DNA from: Clostridium saccharoperbutylacetonicum N1-4(HMT)
GTDB taxonomy: Bacteria > Bacillota > Clostridia > Clostridiales > Clostridiaceae
Assembly: GCF_000340885.1 (NCBI RefSeq)
Contig: NC_020291.1
Span: forward strand, 1,487,001-1,551,000
Direction of reading: 5' to 3'
Length of the DNA: 64,000 nt
Shown: positions 35,932 to 45,620 of the stretch, piece after piece
Layout of the letters: every line of letters starts with the position of its first letter
Numbering within the stretch: the stretch's first letter is position 1
Translations under genes and position numbers: made by a program
The notes under the pieces: model-generated
What the model was told of the DNA's origin: nothing
What the model saw: the letters and a program-made list of their open reading frames with translations, nothing else
Database searches by the model: none

Positions 35932-37500
35932 ATGAAAATAGGAAAATTATCAAAAATTTTAATCGCAGGAATTACATCAGTAGCTTTATTAACTGGATGC
36001 GGTAGTGCAGGCAATAACGCTAAAACAGAGGCAAGTGCTTCAAAACCAGATACTTTTACATATGGTATTGATGGAGATCCAGGGAATTCTGTGAATGTAA
36101 TAACAACGAGTGATCGTTACGGATTAATGGAAATAAAAGCATTATATTCACCGCTATATATGTATAATGCAGATAAAGTGGAGTATTTTCTTGCAGAAAG
36201 CATGACACCATCTGAAGATAAATTGACTTATACTGCAAAGCTCCGAAAAGATGTTAAGTGGAGCGATGGTGCTAAATTCACAGCTGATGATGTAGTATTT
36301 ACATATAATCAAATGTTAAATGAAAAGAATGCTGGATGGGCATATAGTCAATTAATATTTAACGGAAAACCAGTTAAAGTTGAAAAGGTTGATGATTATA
36401 CTGTTAATTTTATACTTCCAGAAGTAAGTGCTCCGGCAATGGAACTTTTAGGAGACATTTTCATAATGCCTAAGCATATTTACGATGGAGAAACTAATTT
36501 TGAAAATAGTGAAAAGAATGCAAAGCCAGTAGGAACTGGACCTTATAAATTAGAAGAATATAAAGCTGGTCAATATGTTAAATTCGTTAAAAATGATGAT
36601 TACTTTTTAGGTGCGCCAAAAATACAAAATGTTGTATTTAAGATAATACCAGATGCAAATACAGCTAAATTGTCTATTCAAAAGGGAGAAATAAACTCTT
36701 TAGTAGTTCAATCTAGTGACTTAAAAGATTTAAAAGATGATAAATTAACTACTTACACTTATGATGAAGGTAGAATAGCTTACATGGTAATGAATTCTAA
36801 ATCTCCTAAACTTCAAAATGAAGATGTAAGAAAAGCTATATTCTATGCACTTAATAGAAAAGATTTGATTAATGCGGCTTATGGATCAGATGAATATGCT
36901 AAAGAAGCTTATACTTTCCTTCCAAATGAAAGCAAATATCATACAACTGATGTTGAAAAATATGATTATAATCAAGATAAAGCAAAAGAGCTTTTAGCAA
37001 AAGCAGGAGTATCTGGACTTAAGCTTAAACTTGGGTATGTAGGAAATAATGTGCCTTATCAAAAGGATGCAGCTATAATTCAACAAAACCTCAAAGCAGT
37101 AGGAATTGATGTTGAGCTTTCAGGTGGAGAATCTGCAGCTATAACACAAAAAATGAAAGATCCAAGTAGTGATTACGATATGTTCCTTGGTGGATACATC
37201 ATGGGAATAGATCCAGATACTTTTAATTCATTGTTCATTCCAGGGTCACATAACTACAGCCACTTTGATGATAATAAACTTCTTGATTTATTCAATGCTG
37301 GAAGAGTAGAAAAAGATGATGCAAAGAGAAAAGAAATATATAATCAGGTTCAAAAGCAAATTCAAAATGATGGATATTTCTATCCAATTCTTGAAAATAA
37401 GAGAATACTTGTTATGAGTTCTAATATAGATGGGGTAAAAGATGCTGCTTTAGTTCCAGTATATACTTTTGAAGATATGTCAAAGTTGTACTATAAATAA
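35932..37500 (+). CDS. Peptide/opine-type ABC transporter substrate-binding lipoprotein
   Basis: 522-residue SBP family 5 (Opp/Dpp) lipoprotein. The signal peptide ends in LLTGC, with the lipid-bearing Cys near residue 23, so it is anchored outside the membrane. Family features: GIDGDPGNSVNV, WSDGAKFTADDVVFTY, and IPDANTAKLSIQKGEI. The ligand may be peptides, but family members also bind nickel chelates, opines or glutathione. Given cysK and M20 genes nearby, a sulfur-containing peptide or conjugate is plausible. Followed by a hairpin and four transporter genes. Confidence 0.93.
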   Translation: MKIGKLSKILIAGITSVALLTGCGSAGNNAKTEASASKPDTFTYGIDGDPGNSVNVITTSDRYGLMEIKALYSPLYMYNADKVEYFLAESMTPSEDKLTYTAKLRKDVKWSDGAKFTADDVVFTYNQMLNEKNAGWAYSQLIFNGKPVKVEKVDDYTVNFILPEVSAPAMELLGDIFIMPKHIYDGETNFENSEKNAKPVGTGPYKLEEYKAGQYVKFVKNDDYFLGAPKIQNVVFKIIPDANTAKLSIQKGEINSLVVQSSDLKDLKDDKLTTYTYDEGRIAYMVMNSKSPKLQNEDVRKAIFYALNRKDLINAAYGSDEYAKEAYTFLPNESKYHTTDVEKYDYNQDKAKELLAKAGVSGLKLKLGYVGNNVPYQKDAAIIQQNLKAVGIDVELSGGESAAITQKMKDPSSDYDMFLGGYIMGIDPDTFNSLFIPGSHNYSHFDDNKLLDLFNAGRVEKDDAKRKEIYNQVQKQIQNDGYFYPILENKRILVMSSNIDGVKDAALVPVYTFEDMSKLYYK

Positions 37501-37523
37501 AAAATATTATAAGTTGAGCATTT

Positions 37524-37548
37524 GGGGAATAACAAATAATTATTCCCC
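37524..37548 (+). terminator. Intercistronic hairpin after the binding-protein gene
   Basis: Perfect 9-bp stem GGGGAATAA with its complement; poor T run. Likely lets more binding protein than permease be made. Confidence 0.6.
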
Positions 37549-37583
37549 ATTTGTAATTTATTAATCAAGGAAGTGAAGATTTA

Positions 37584-38537
37584 ATGTCTAGATATATATT
37601 AAAGAGAATTCTACAGGCTATCCCATTGCTTTTAATAATATCAATAATATGTTTTACATTTATTAAGTTAGCTCCATATAATGCAATTGATGCTATGGCT
37701 ACACCTAATATGCCAGAGAAAACTGTAAATCTAATAAAAGCAAAATATGGATTTGATAAACCAGCTTATGTTCAATATTTTTTATGGCTTAAAGGAATAT
37801 TAAATGGACAATTTGGATATTCAATAGTTACACATGAGAGTATAGCTAATGATTTAGCTGCAAGAATACCAGCTACCATAAAATTGGTTTTACCTTCATA
37901 TTTATTAGCAGTTGTGATTTCAATAATTCTTGGTTTATTAGCTGGAGCAAATAAAAATAAATTTATTGATAAAATAATTGATGGTTTCTGTTCAATAGGC
38001 ATAGCAATACCAACTTTTTGGTTTGCTATGATAATTATATTTATTTTCGGATATAAGCTTTCAATATTTCCTATATTGGGGATGAATACTATTGGTGGAC
38101 AGCAATCTTTTTCAGATTTTCTAGTTCATTTTATAATGCCTTGTGTTGTTTTAACTATGGCCTTTTTGCCACAACTCACAAGGTATGTAAGATCCTCAAC
38201 CATTGGCCAGATATCTCAAAATTATGTAACAGTTCAAAATGCCTTTGGCGGAAGTACTCATGAAATACTATTTAAGCATGTATGTAAAAATGTATTACTT
38301 CCTATAATCACAAAGATAGGAATGGCATTACCGATGCTTGTAACAGGAGGAATGATAACTGAAACTATTTTTGGATGGCCTGGTGTTGGTCCATATTTCA
38401 TAACAGCTATTAAGGGAATGGATTATCCTGTTGTTATGGCAATTTTAGTGCTATCATCAACATTAGTTATACTAGGAAATTTATTATCGGATATACTATA
38501 TAGCTTGGTTGATCCAAGAATAAGGGGTGTGAGATAA
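37584..38537 (+). CDS. Opp/Dpp-type ABC permease, first subunit
   Basis: 317 residues, six membrane helices, DppB/OppB type: N-terminal MSRYILKRILQAIPLLLIIS and the EAA loop region (QNAFGGSTHEILFKHVCKN). The C-terminus ends with the family-typical VDPRIR. AAGGAAG precedes the ATG. Part of the five-gene transporter operon. Confidence 0.94.
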   Translation: MSRYILKRILQAIPLLLIISIICFTFIKLAPYNAIDAMATPNMPEKTVNLIKAKYGFDKPAYVQYFLWLKGILNGQFGYSIVTHESIANDLAARIPATIKLVLPSYLLAVVISIILGLLAGANKNKFIDKIIDGFCSIGIAIPTFWFAMIIIFIFGYKLSIFPILGMNTIGGQQSFSDFLVHFIMPCVVLTMAFLPQLTRYVRSSTIGQISQNYVTVQNAFGGSTHEILFKHVCKNVLLPIITKIGMALPMLVTGGMITETIFGWPGVGPYFITAIKGMDYPVVMAILVLSSTLVILGNLLSDILYSLVDPRIRGVR

Positions 38538-38542
38538 ATTAT

Positions 38543-39394
38543 ATGGAAAATAGACGAATAAAGAATTTTATAAATGAACTTCAAAATAGTAAGAGTACTA
38601 TTTTTTCAATAATTTTTCTGATTTTTATAGTATTTATTTCAGTGTTTGTATTTTTAATACCTATAAACCCTGATGCAACAGATACAGCTAATATGCTGCA
38701 ATCTCCAAGTTTAAGTCATCTATTTGGTACAGATGAACTTGGACGAGACTATTTAACTAGAACTATATATGGGGGCAGAGTATCACTTATAGTTGGAGTT
38801 CTTGCAATGATAATATCTACTTCAATAGGAGTCTTGGTTGGTACAATAAGTGGATATTTTGGAGGAAAAACAGATAATATTTTAATGCGTTTTGTTGATA
38901 TAATATCATCTATTCCTTGGCTGATACTTGTAACTGTAATCAGTATATTTTTAAAGCCGGGATTACAAGCTATAATTATAGTAATAGGTTTATTTACCTG
39001 GATGGAGATTGCAAGACTTGTGCGTGCAGAAACACTTTCAATAAAAGAAAGGGAATATGTATTATATGCGATTTCTATTGGACAATCTTCAAAAAAGATA
39101 ATATTTAAGCACATTATCCCAAGTGTATTTCCAACTATTATAATAGCTTCAACAACAAGTATAGCTGACGCTATAATGACAGAATCTTCATTAAGTTTTT
39201 TGGGACTTGGAATTCAGCAGCCAATGTCTTCATGGGGAAACTTACTTCAAAATGCACAGGCTAATTTACAAAGTGCTGCTTATATGGCAATATTACCTGG
39301 AGTATTGATCATTCTTACAATATATTCTTTTAATAAACTTGGAAATACACTAAGAGTAATTGTAGAACCTAAGACAGCTGGAGGTGAAAGATAG
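38543..39394 (+). CDS. Opp/Dpp-type ABC permease, second subunit
   Basis: 283 residues, DppC/OppC type. The N-terminal domain contains HLFGTDELGRDYLTRTIYGG, the hallmark of this subunit, followed by membrane helices and an EAA loop (YAISIGQSSKKIIFKHIIP). It lies 5 bases after the first permease gene, so the two are translated together. Confidence 0.94.
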   Translation: MENRRIKNFINELQNSKSTIFSIIFLIFIVFISVFVFLIPINPDATDTANMLQSPSLSHLFGTDELGRDYLTRTIYGGRVSLIVGVLAMIISTSIGVLVGTISGYFGGKTDNILMRFVDIISSIPWLILVTVISIFLKPGLQAIIIVIGLFTWMEIARLVRAETLSIKEREYVLYAISIGQSSKKIIFKHIIPSVFPTIIIASTTSIADAIMTESSLSFLGLGIQQPMSSWGNLLQNAQANLQSAAYMAILPGVLIILTIYSFNKLGNTLRVIVEPKTAGGER

Positions 39395-39398
39395 GATT

Positions 39399-40367
39399 AT
39401 GAGTAATGAAGTGCTTCTTAAAGTAGAAGATTTAAAAACCAACTTTTACAGTAAAAATAATAAAATAGAAGCTGTAAGGGGGGTAAATATTGAAGTGAAA
39501 TCAGGAGAGATTTTAGGTGTTGTTGGGGAATCAGGAAGTGGAAAAAGTGTTCTTATGAAATCTATAATGGGAATATTGCCTCAAAATGCTAAAATAGATT
39601 CTGGTGAAGTTTTATTTGAGGATAATAATATATTAAATTTATCCTTAAAAGAAATGAGAAAAATTAAGGGAAAAGAAATAGCAATGATATTTCAGGATCC
39701 TATGACAGCATTAAATCCTTTAAAGAAAATAGGAGATCATATTATAGAGGTTTTAGTCAGACATAAAGGTGTTAAGAAAAGGGAAGCTAAAAAAATGGCA
39801 ATTGAAGTCTTAAATGATGTAGGAATACCAATGCCTGAAAAAATAATTGAGCAGTATCCTCATGAATTCAGTGGAGGTATGAGGCAAAGAGTATTAATAG
39901 CAATGGCACTTGCATGTAATCCTAAACTGTTAATTGCGGATGAGCCTACAACAGCTCTTGATGTTACCATTCAAGCTCAGATATTAGCACTTTTAAAGTC
40001 CCTTAAAGATAAGAATAATATGTCAGTAATACTTATAACCCATGACTTAGGAGTAGTAGCAAGTCTATGTAATAGAATTGCGGTTATGTATGGAGGTTTA
40101 ATAATGGAAGAAGGAACTATTGAAGAAATTTTCTATTCCTCAAAACATCCTTATACAAAGGCATTGTTAAATTCAATACCAAAGGTTCAAGGTGATGAAA
40201 AAGTTAGACTTGAACCAATAAAGGGATCAGCACCTTCTCTTTTGAATCCCCCAGCAGGGTGTCCATTTGCAGAGAGATGCAGTGTTGCAAGGCCAGAGTG
40301 CTTTAATAAAATGCCTGAATATAAGAATCTTAGTGAAACACATAAGAGTAGGTGTTTTTTTGCCTAA
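39399..40367 (+). CDS. Opp/Dpp-type ABC ATPase, D subunit
   Basis: 322 residues. Walker A GESGSGKS, signature LSGG-like FSGGMRQR, Walker B LLIADEPTTALD. The C-terminal oligopeptide extension carries the cysteine motif CPFAERC..C, a probable iron-sulfur or metal site. The ATG behind ATAGG is preferred; an in-frame GTG 5 codons upstream overlaps the permease end and is less likely. Confidence 0.93.
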   Translation: MSNEVLLKVEDLKTNFYSKNNKIEAVRGVNIEVKSGEILGVVGESGSGKSVLMKSIMGILPQNAKIDSGEVLFEDNNILNLSLKEMRKIKGKEIAMIFQDPMTALNPLKKIGDHIIEVLVRHKGVKKREAKKMAIEVLNDVGIPMPEKIIEQYPHEFSGGMRQRVLIAMALACNPKLLIADEPTTALDVTIQAQILALLKSLKDKNNMSVILITHDLGVVASLCNRIAVMYGGLIMEEGTIEEIFYSSKHPYTKALLNSIPKVQGDEKVRLEPIKGSAPSLLNPPAGCPFAERCSVARPECFNKMPEYKNLSETHKSRCFFA

Positions 40368-40393
40368 CTTGCTGGAAAGGAGAAGAAATAGAT

Positions 40394-41362
40394 ATGACTA
40401 ATGATATATTGATAAAAGTAAAAGATTTAAAAAAATACTTTCCAGTTAAAAATGGAATTATTAAGAATACTGTAATAAAAGCTGTAGATGGGGTTTCCTT
40501 TGACATTAAAAGAGGAGAAACCTTTGGGTTAGTTGGAGAATCAGGATGTGGAAAATCTACATTAGGCAGAACAATAACAAGACTTTATGATGTGACTGAT
40601 GGGGATATATTTTTTGATGGAACTAATATTGCAAAATTAAATAAAAAGCAAATGAGAGAATATTATAAAAAAATGCAGATTATCTTTCAAGATCCATATT
40701 CATCACTTAACCCTTACATGAATGTTAAAGAACTGATTGATGAACCTATAGCTTTACATACAAGCTTAGGTAAAGCAGAAAGAGCAGAGAAAATTGAAAA
40801 GTTGCTTGAGATGGTTGGTTTGAAAAAAAATGATATGGAAAAATTTCCACATGAATTTAGTGGAGGGCAATGTCAAAGAATTGGAATTGCAAGGGCAGTA
40901 TCAACAAATCCGGACTTTGTATTATGCGATGAACCTATATCGGCATTAGATGTATCAATACAAGCCCAAGTGGTTAATATGCTTGAGGATCTGCAAAAGG
41001 AAATGGGATTAACTTATCTTTTTGTTGCACATGATTTATCTATGGTAAGGCATATTTCAGATAGGATAGGAGTGATGTATTTAGGAAGTATTGTTGAAAT
41101 AGGAATAAGTAATGATTTATATAAGAAGCCACTTCATCCGTATACTAAAGGACTTTTATCATCTATACCAATAGCTGACCCTATAAAGGCAAAAGAATCT
41201 ACTAGAGATGTTATTGAAGGAGATATTCCAAGCCCTATTAATATTCCATCAGGCTGCAGATTTCACACTAGATGTCCATATGCAAAACCAATATGTGCTG
41301 AAGTTCCACCAATTGCAAAAGAGGTGGAAAATGGTCATTTTGTAACATGTCATTTATACTAA
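40394..41362 (+). CDS. Opp/Dpp-type ABC ATPase, F subunit
   Basis: 322 residues. Walker A GESGCGKS, signature FSGGQCQR, Walker B FVLCDEPISALD, and the C-terminal RFHTRCPYAKPIC cysteine motif. The ATG is chosen behind AAAGGAG; a longer reading into the preceding gene is rejected. Last gene of the transporter operon. Confidence 0.93.
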   Translation: MTNDILIKVKDLKKYFPVKNGIIKNTVIKAVDGVSFDIKRGETFGLVGESGCGKSTLGRTITRLYDVTDGDIFFDGTNIAKLNKKQMREYYKKMQIIFQDPYSSLNPYMNVKELIDEPIALHTSLGKAERAEKIEKLLEMVGLKKNDMEKFPHEFSGGQCQRIGIARAVSTNPDFVLCDEPISALDVSIQAQVVNMLEDLQKEMGLTYLFVAHDLSMVRHISDRIGVMYLGSIVEIGISNDLYKKPLHPYTKGLLSSIPIADPIKAKESTRDVIEGDIPSPINIPSGCRFHTRCPYAKPICAEVPPIAKEVENGHFVTCHLY

Positions 41363-41505
41363 TAAATGCTTAAAGAAACAATAGGCAAGTATATGAAAAG
41401 ACATATTTACACATGCAATAATACCAATAAATAGTGTAAATTTTAAATAATTAAATTATATTAATATTTATGGTAAATTCCATGTAAATATAAGGAGGTT
41501 TTTTA

Positions 41506-42624
41506 ATGCGAATCAATAAAGAGAGGATTATTTCAGAATTTACTAAACTAGTATCGATAGACAGCCCATCATATTCCGAAAAAAATATGGGAGAATATAT
41601 TAAAAAACGCTTGATTTCACTTGGGTTTTATATATCTGAAGATGATTCAGGAAAGTTTTTTAATGGAAATTGTGGGAATATATATGGCTTTAAAGAAGGG
41701 GATATTTCACTAGAACCATTATTATTTTGTGCACATATGGATACAGTTGAACCTTGTACTGGAAAAGTAGCTATAGTTGATAAAGATGGTACAATTAGAA
41801 GCAATGGGGAGACTATATTGGGGGCTGACGATTATTCAGGAATAGCTGCAATATTAGAGGCTTTACAGACTATAGAAGATAAAAATATTTCACATAGGCC
41901 AATAGAAGTTTTATTTACAATTGCAGAAGAAGTATATTGCAGAGGGGTTAAGAAGTTTGATTTTTCCAAAATAAAATCAAAGGAAGCATATATTCTTGAT
42001 CTATCTGGAGCCGTTGGATCAGCAGCATTTAAAGCACCAACAATTTTATCATTTACTATTAATATAAATGGGAAATCATCACATGCTGGTTTTGCTCCTG
42101 AAAATGGAATACACTCGATTTTAGCTGCTGCAAATTCCATCAACAGTATAAAGCTTGGACGAATAGATGAAGAAACAACTGTGAATATAGGAATAATAGA
42201 GGGTGGGATTGCAACCAATATAGTGCCTAATCAATGTGTGGTTAAGGGAGAAATACGAAGTTATTCCCACAAAAAAGCTATTGATGTATCAGAAAATATA
42301 AAACAAAAGTTCATTGATTCGGCTGAAAAAATTGGAGCTACAATAGATTTCCAGGTTGAAATTCATTGTGAAGCATATGAAACATCTAGTAATCATCAAG
42401 TTATAAGAAGGTTTGAAAAGGCTTCAAATGAATTAAAACTTCCAACAAATTTAGTGGAAACTTTTGGAGGAAGTGATAATAATATATTAAATAAGCAAGG
42501 CCTCACTGGTCTAGTAATAGCAAATGCTATGAATAGCTGCCATTCCTGTGAGGAATATACTACTATAAATGAATTATGTAATATTGGAGAATTAACAGTT
42601 TCATTAATGATTTCACAAGAGTAA
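41506..42624 (+). CDS. M20 family metallopeptidase (PepT-like)
   Basis: 372-residue two-zinc exopeptidase. Metal-binding segments: CAHMDTVEP (His, Asp), GADDYSGIAA (bridging Asp), and the catalytic TIAEEV pair. A lid/dimerisation domain occupies about 180-290. The C-terminal HSCEEY carries the last His ligand. Closest in pattern to tripeptide aminopeptidase T. AAGGAGG precedes the ATG. Following the peptide transporter, it likely trims imported peptides in the cytosol. Confidence 0.9.
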   Translation: MRINKERIISEFTKLVSIDSPSYSEKNMGEYIKKRLISLGFYISEDDSGKFFNGNCGNIYGFKEGDISLEPLLFCAHMDTVEPCTGKVAIVDKDGTIRSNGETILGADDYSGIAAILEALQTIEDKNISHRPIEVLFTIAEEVYCRGVKKFDFSKIKSKEAYILDLSGAVGSAAFKAPTILSFTININGKSSHAGFAPENGIHSILAAANSINSIKLGRIDEETTVNIGIIEGGIATNIVPNQCVVKGEIRSYSHKKAIDVSENIKQKFIDSAEKIGATIDFQVEIHCEAYETSSNHQVIRRFEKASNELKLPTNLVETFGGSDNNILNKQGLTGLVIANAMNSCHSCEEYTTINELCNIGELTVSLMISQE

Positions 42625-42666
42625 ATAAAATTAATAGAAAACTTTTAATATTTACACATTTGTGTA

Positions 42667-42695
42667 TTGACAAATTTATTTTAATGTTTTAATAT
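42667..42695 (+). promoter_or_regulatory. Promoter of the GNAT/core-MetE unit
   Basis: TTGACA, 17 bases, TAATAT, just upstream of attenuator-like leader copy 1. Confidence 0.75.
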
Positions 42696-42715
42696 TAAAA
42701 CAATATAATTCATAC

Positions 42716-42815
42716 AAAACAAGTCGGAATACTTGTTTTAATAGGTTGACCAGTAAACTGGAGACCAAAATTATCTTCTGAAATTTTTAGGGGATAGTTT
42801 TGTCTCCTTTTTTTT
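42716..42815 (+). promoter_or_regulatory. Attenuator-like leader, copy 1
   Basis: A perfect hairpin (AAAACAAGT with ACTTGTTTT) is followed by TTGACCAGTAAACTGGAGAC (CCAG-TAAA-CTGG hairpin at 42,751-42,761). A terminator GGAGACCAAAA / TTTTGTCTCC with eight T follows. The GG of CTGG starts the terminator stem, so the two hairpins compete. Confidence 0.8.
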
Positions 42816-42880
42816 ATAAGCTTTATGGACAGATTAATTAAAGTAAAGGAAAATTAAGAAAAATTTGGGGAGGAAAATTC

Positions 42881-43312
42881 ATGGAATTAATTAGGACTAC
42901 AGAGAACTGGCAAAGGGCGGCCGCTTATAATGTGCGGATAGAAGCTATGGTTAAGGGGTTTGGAATAAGACTTGATCAAGAAATTGATGATCATGATACA
43001 GAAAATACAAAGTACATAGTTGCTTTTAATGGTAGATATCCAGTAGGAACTTGTAGATTAAACTGGATAGATGAAAAAACAGGAAAAATTGAACGAGTAT
43101 GTGTTCTTGAAGATTACAGAAAAACAGGTGTAGGAAAGCAAGTTATACTAGAAGCAGAAGCTTGGATTAAGGAACAAGGTGGAAATAAGATAATAATTTC
43201 AAGTCGAATAGAGGCTATAGGCTTTTATGAAAAGTTAGGATATAAAGTAGATTGGTCTACGAGAGAAGTAAATGGTGTTTTTGAATGTGTAAATACAGAA
43301 AAAATATTCTAA
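42881..43312 (+). CDS. GNAT-family N-acetyltransferase
   Basis: 143 residues; acetyl-CoA loop VLEDYRKTGVGKQVI, then EAIGFYEKLGYK. Resembles the ElaA/YjcF-type group. GGGAGG precedes the ATG. First gene after attenuator leader copy 1 and directly before the core-MetE gene. In Bacillus sulfur operons a GNAT N-acetylates S-modified cysteines before C-S cleavage; that role here is inference. Confidence 0.88.
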   Translation: MELIRTTENWQRAAAYNVRIEAMVKGFGIRLDQEIDDHDTENTKYIVAFNGRYPVGTCRLNWIDEKTGKIERVCVLEDYRKTGVGKQVILEAEAWIKEQGGNKIIISSRIEAIGFYEKLGYKVDWSTREVNGVFECVNTEKIF

Positions 43313-43375
43313 ACAATAATAAATAAACTCTCAAATAATAATTAATTTTTAAGTAAGAATAGGGGCGAAAATAAA

Positions 43376-44497
43376 ATGAGTGAAACAAATAAAGTACCAT
43401 TTAGATTTGATATAGTAGGAAGTTTTTTAAGACCAGCTGAATTAAAAGAAGCTAGAGAGAAATTCTCTAGAGGAGAAATTATAAAAGAAGAATTAAAAGC
43501 AGTTGAAGATGAAAAAATAAAAGAATTGGTTGAGAAACAAAAAAGTATTGGGTTAAAGGTAGCAACAGATGGGGAATTTAGGAGGAGCTGGTGGAACCTT
43601 GATTTTTATTGGGGGCTTAAAGGAGTGAAAAAAATAACAACTGATGAAAAGAATGTGTTTAAAGGGGAAATGCTAAGAGGAGAATCTGCTGTTTTAAATG
43701 GAAAAATTAGCGGAGAAAATCATCCGTTTATAGAACATTTCAAATTTGTAAAAAGCATTGCAGATAAAGATATTGTAGTACGTCAAACAATTCCATCACC
43801 AACTCAATTTTTATTGCAATTGGTATCGGCAGGTAATCTAGAAAATACAAAGGAATTTTATCCAGAAAAAGAAGAATTAATTCAAGATATAGTAAGAGCT
43901 TATAAAACAGTGATTAAAGATTTGTATAATGCGGGATGCAGAAACATACAACTTGACGATTGTTCGTGGGGACAATTTTTTGAAGGACGATCTAATTCCT
44001 TTGATCAAGACAGGAGTCATGATGAAGAAAGAAAGGAAGAGAAAGTTAGAGTAAATAATCTTGTTTTAGCTGACAAGCCTGAAGATTTAGTAATAACTAC
44101 ACATGTATGCCGTGGAAATTATAGATCGGCTTGGGCAACTTATGGTGGATATGAGCCAGTAGCAGAAGTATTATTTGGAAGAGAAAATGTAGATGCATAT
44201 TATTTAGAATTTGATTCAGACAGAGCTGGAGGCTTTGAACCATTAAGGTATGTAAGCAAAAATAAGAAAGTTGTTCTAGGGCTAATTACATCTAAGACAC
44301 CAGAATTAGAGAATAAATCAGAAATTATTAAAAAAATTCATGAAGCAGCTAAATATGTAGACTTGGACAGGCTTTATCTAAGTCCTCAATGTGGATTTGC
44401 TTCAACAGAAGAAGGAAATATATTAACAGAAGAAGAGCAATGGGCGAAGCTTAAATTGATAAAAGAGATTTCAGAAGAAGTATGGGCAGATAAATAA
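43376..44497 (+). CDS. Core-MetE/YxjG-like methionine synthase family protein
   Basis: 373 residues equal to the catalytic C-terminal barrel of cobalamin-independent methionine synthase; the N-terminal folate-binding half is absent. Probable zinc ligands are His243 and Cys245 (THVCRGN), Glu278 (YLEFD) and Cys339 (LSPQCGF). VGSFLRPAELK at the start is typical. YxjG/YxjH of Bacillus belong to the S-box regulon. The methyl donor of such short enzymes is not methyl-folate-glutamate in every case. A role in transferring methyl or alkyl groups between thiols fits this locus. Confidence 0.88.
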   Translation: MSETNKVPFRFDIVGSFLRPAELKEAREKFSRGEIIKEELKAVEDEKIKELVEKQKSIGLKVATDGEFRRSWWNLDFYWGLKGVKKITTDEKNVFKGEMLRGESAVLNGKISGENHPFIEHFKFVKSIADKDIVVRQTIPSPTQFLLQLVSAGNLENTKEFYPEKEELIQDIVRAYKTVIKDLYNAGCRNIQLDDCSWGQFFEGRSNSFDQDRSHDEERKEEKVRVNNLVLADKPEDLVITTHVCRGNYRSAWATYGGYEPVAEVLFGRENVDAYYLEFDSDRAGGFEPLRYVSKNKKVVLGLITSKTPELENKSEIIKKIHEAAKYVDLDRLYLSPQCGFASTEEGNILTEEEQWAKLKLIKEISEEVWADK

Positions 44498-44596
44498 TCA
44501 TTTAGTTTAATTTCATAGTAAAGGCATGATTTAAAACCTATTAAATCGATAAGAAAAATAGAAATATATAAACTTTAAAAAAGGAAGGTTATTAAT

Positions 44597-45583
44597 ATGA
44601 GTAAAAGTGAACAAACAGTTTTAAATAGTGAATCTAAAATAGCGACTTCAGAATCAGCACATGAAATCAGTAAAGATGGAGCATTTGTAAGACAAAAAAA
44701 TCGTTTTACAACACCTTTTGGGGATGGAGAAAATGAACTTCCTGTAGAAGCAAATAGATATAGATTATTATGGGCAGGAATTTGCCCCTGGGCACATCGT
44801 CAAATTATTGCTCTCAATTTATTAGGTCTTACGGATGTAATAAGTATAGGAGAAGCTAACCCTGTTAGAACAGAGAAAGGCTGGGAATTCTCATTAGATG
44901 AAGGTGGAGTAGATCCAGTGCTTGGAATTCGTTATTTACCAGAAATTTATGAAAAAACAGATCCTGAGTATGATGGACGAGCTACTGTCCCAACAGTAGT
45001 AGATGTGAAAGCTGGAAAGGTCGTTAATAATGATTATTTTAAATTGACTAACTACTGGGAAACAGCATGGAAGCCATTTCATAAGAAAGGTGCTCCAGAT
45101 TTATATCCAGTAGAGTTAAGAGATGAAATTGATAAACTTAATGATATTATTTTCCATGAAGTAAATAACGGAGTTTATAAAGCAGGCTTTGCACAATCAC
45201 AAGAAGCTTATGAAAAAGCATATGATACACTTTTTGCAAGATTAGATGATTTAGAAGAAAGATTATCAAAGCAGCGTTACTTATTTGGAGATAAAATAAC
45301 TGATTCTGATATTAGATTATATGTTACCTTAGCTAGATTTGACATAGCATATTATCTAGTATTTCGTGTAAATAGAAATAGAATTATTGATTTTCCTAAT
45401 CTATGGGCTTATGCTAGAGATTTATATCAAACACCTGGATTTGGAAACACTACAAATTTTGATGCAATAAAAAGGGGATATAATTTAGGAAATCACGCAG
45501 AAAACCCTTATCAGATTTTGCCAAAGGGACCGGATGTATCTATATGGAATACACCACATGATAGAGAAAAATTTATAAAATAG
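44597..45583 (+). CDS. Glutathionyl-hydroquinone reductase-like protein 2
   Basis: 328 residues, Ecm4/YqjG type, close to paralog 1 in pattern (NNGVYKAGFAQSQEAYEKAY is shared). Active-site Cys63 in ICPWAHR. It has a longer, Ser/Glu-rich N-terminus of about 25 residues. AAAGGAAGG lies before the ATG. It lies with paralog 3 and a cystine-type transporter in one direction. Confidence 0.9.
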   Translation: MSKSEQTVLNSESKIATSESAHEISKDGAFVRQKNRFTTPFGDGENELPVEANRYRLLWAGICPWAHRQIIALNLLGLTDVISIGEANPVRTEKGWEFSLDEGGVDPVLGIRYLPEIYEKTDPEYDGRATVPTVVDVKAGKVVNNDYFKLTNYWETAWKPFHKKGAPDLYPVELRDEIDKLNDIIFHEVNNGVYKAGFAQSQEAYEKAYDTLFARLDDLEERLSKQRYLFGDKITDSDIRLYVTLARFDIAYYLVFRVNRNRIIDFPNLWAYARDLYQTPGFGNTTNFDAIKRGYNLGNHAENPYQILPKGPDVSIWNTPHDREKFIK

Positions 45584-45620
45584 ATAGTTAAAATTTTAAA
45601 ATAGAATTGGAGTTGAAATT

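Noticed and set aside
42700..42815. SAM (S-box) riboswitch or T-box before the GNAT/core-metE unit
   Set aside because: None of the S-box conserved helices or the T-box TGGNACCGCG sequence is present; the leader is too short and matches the other three local leaders instead.
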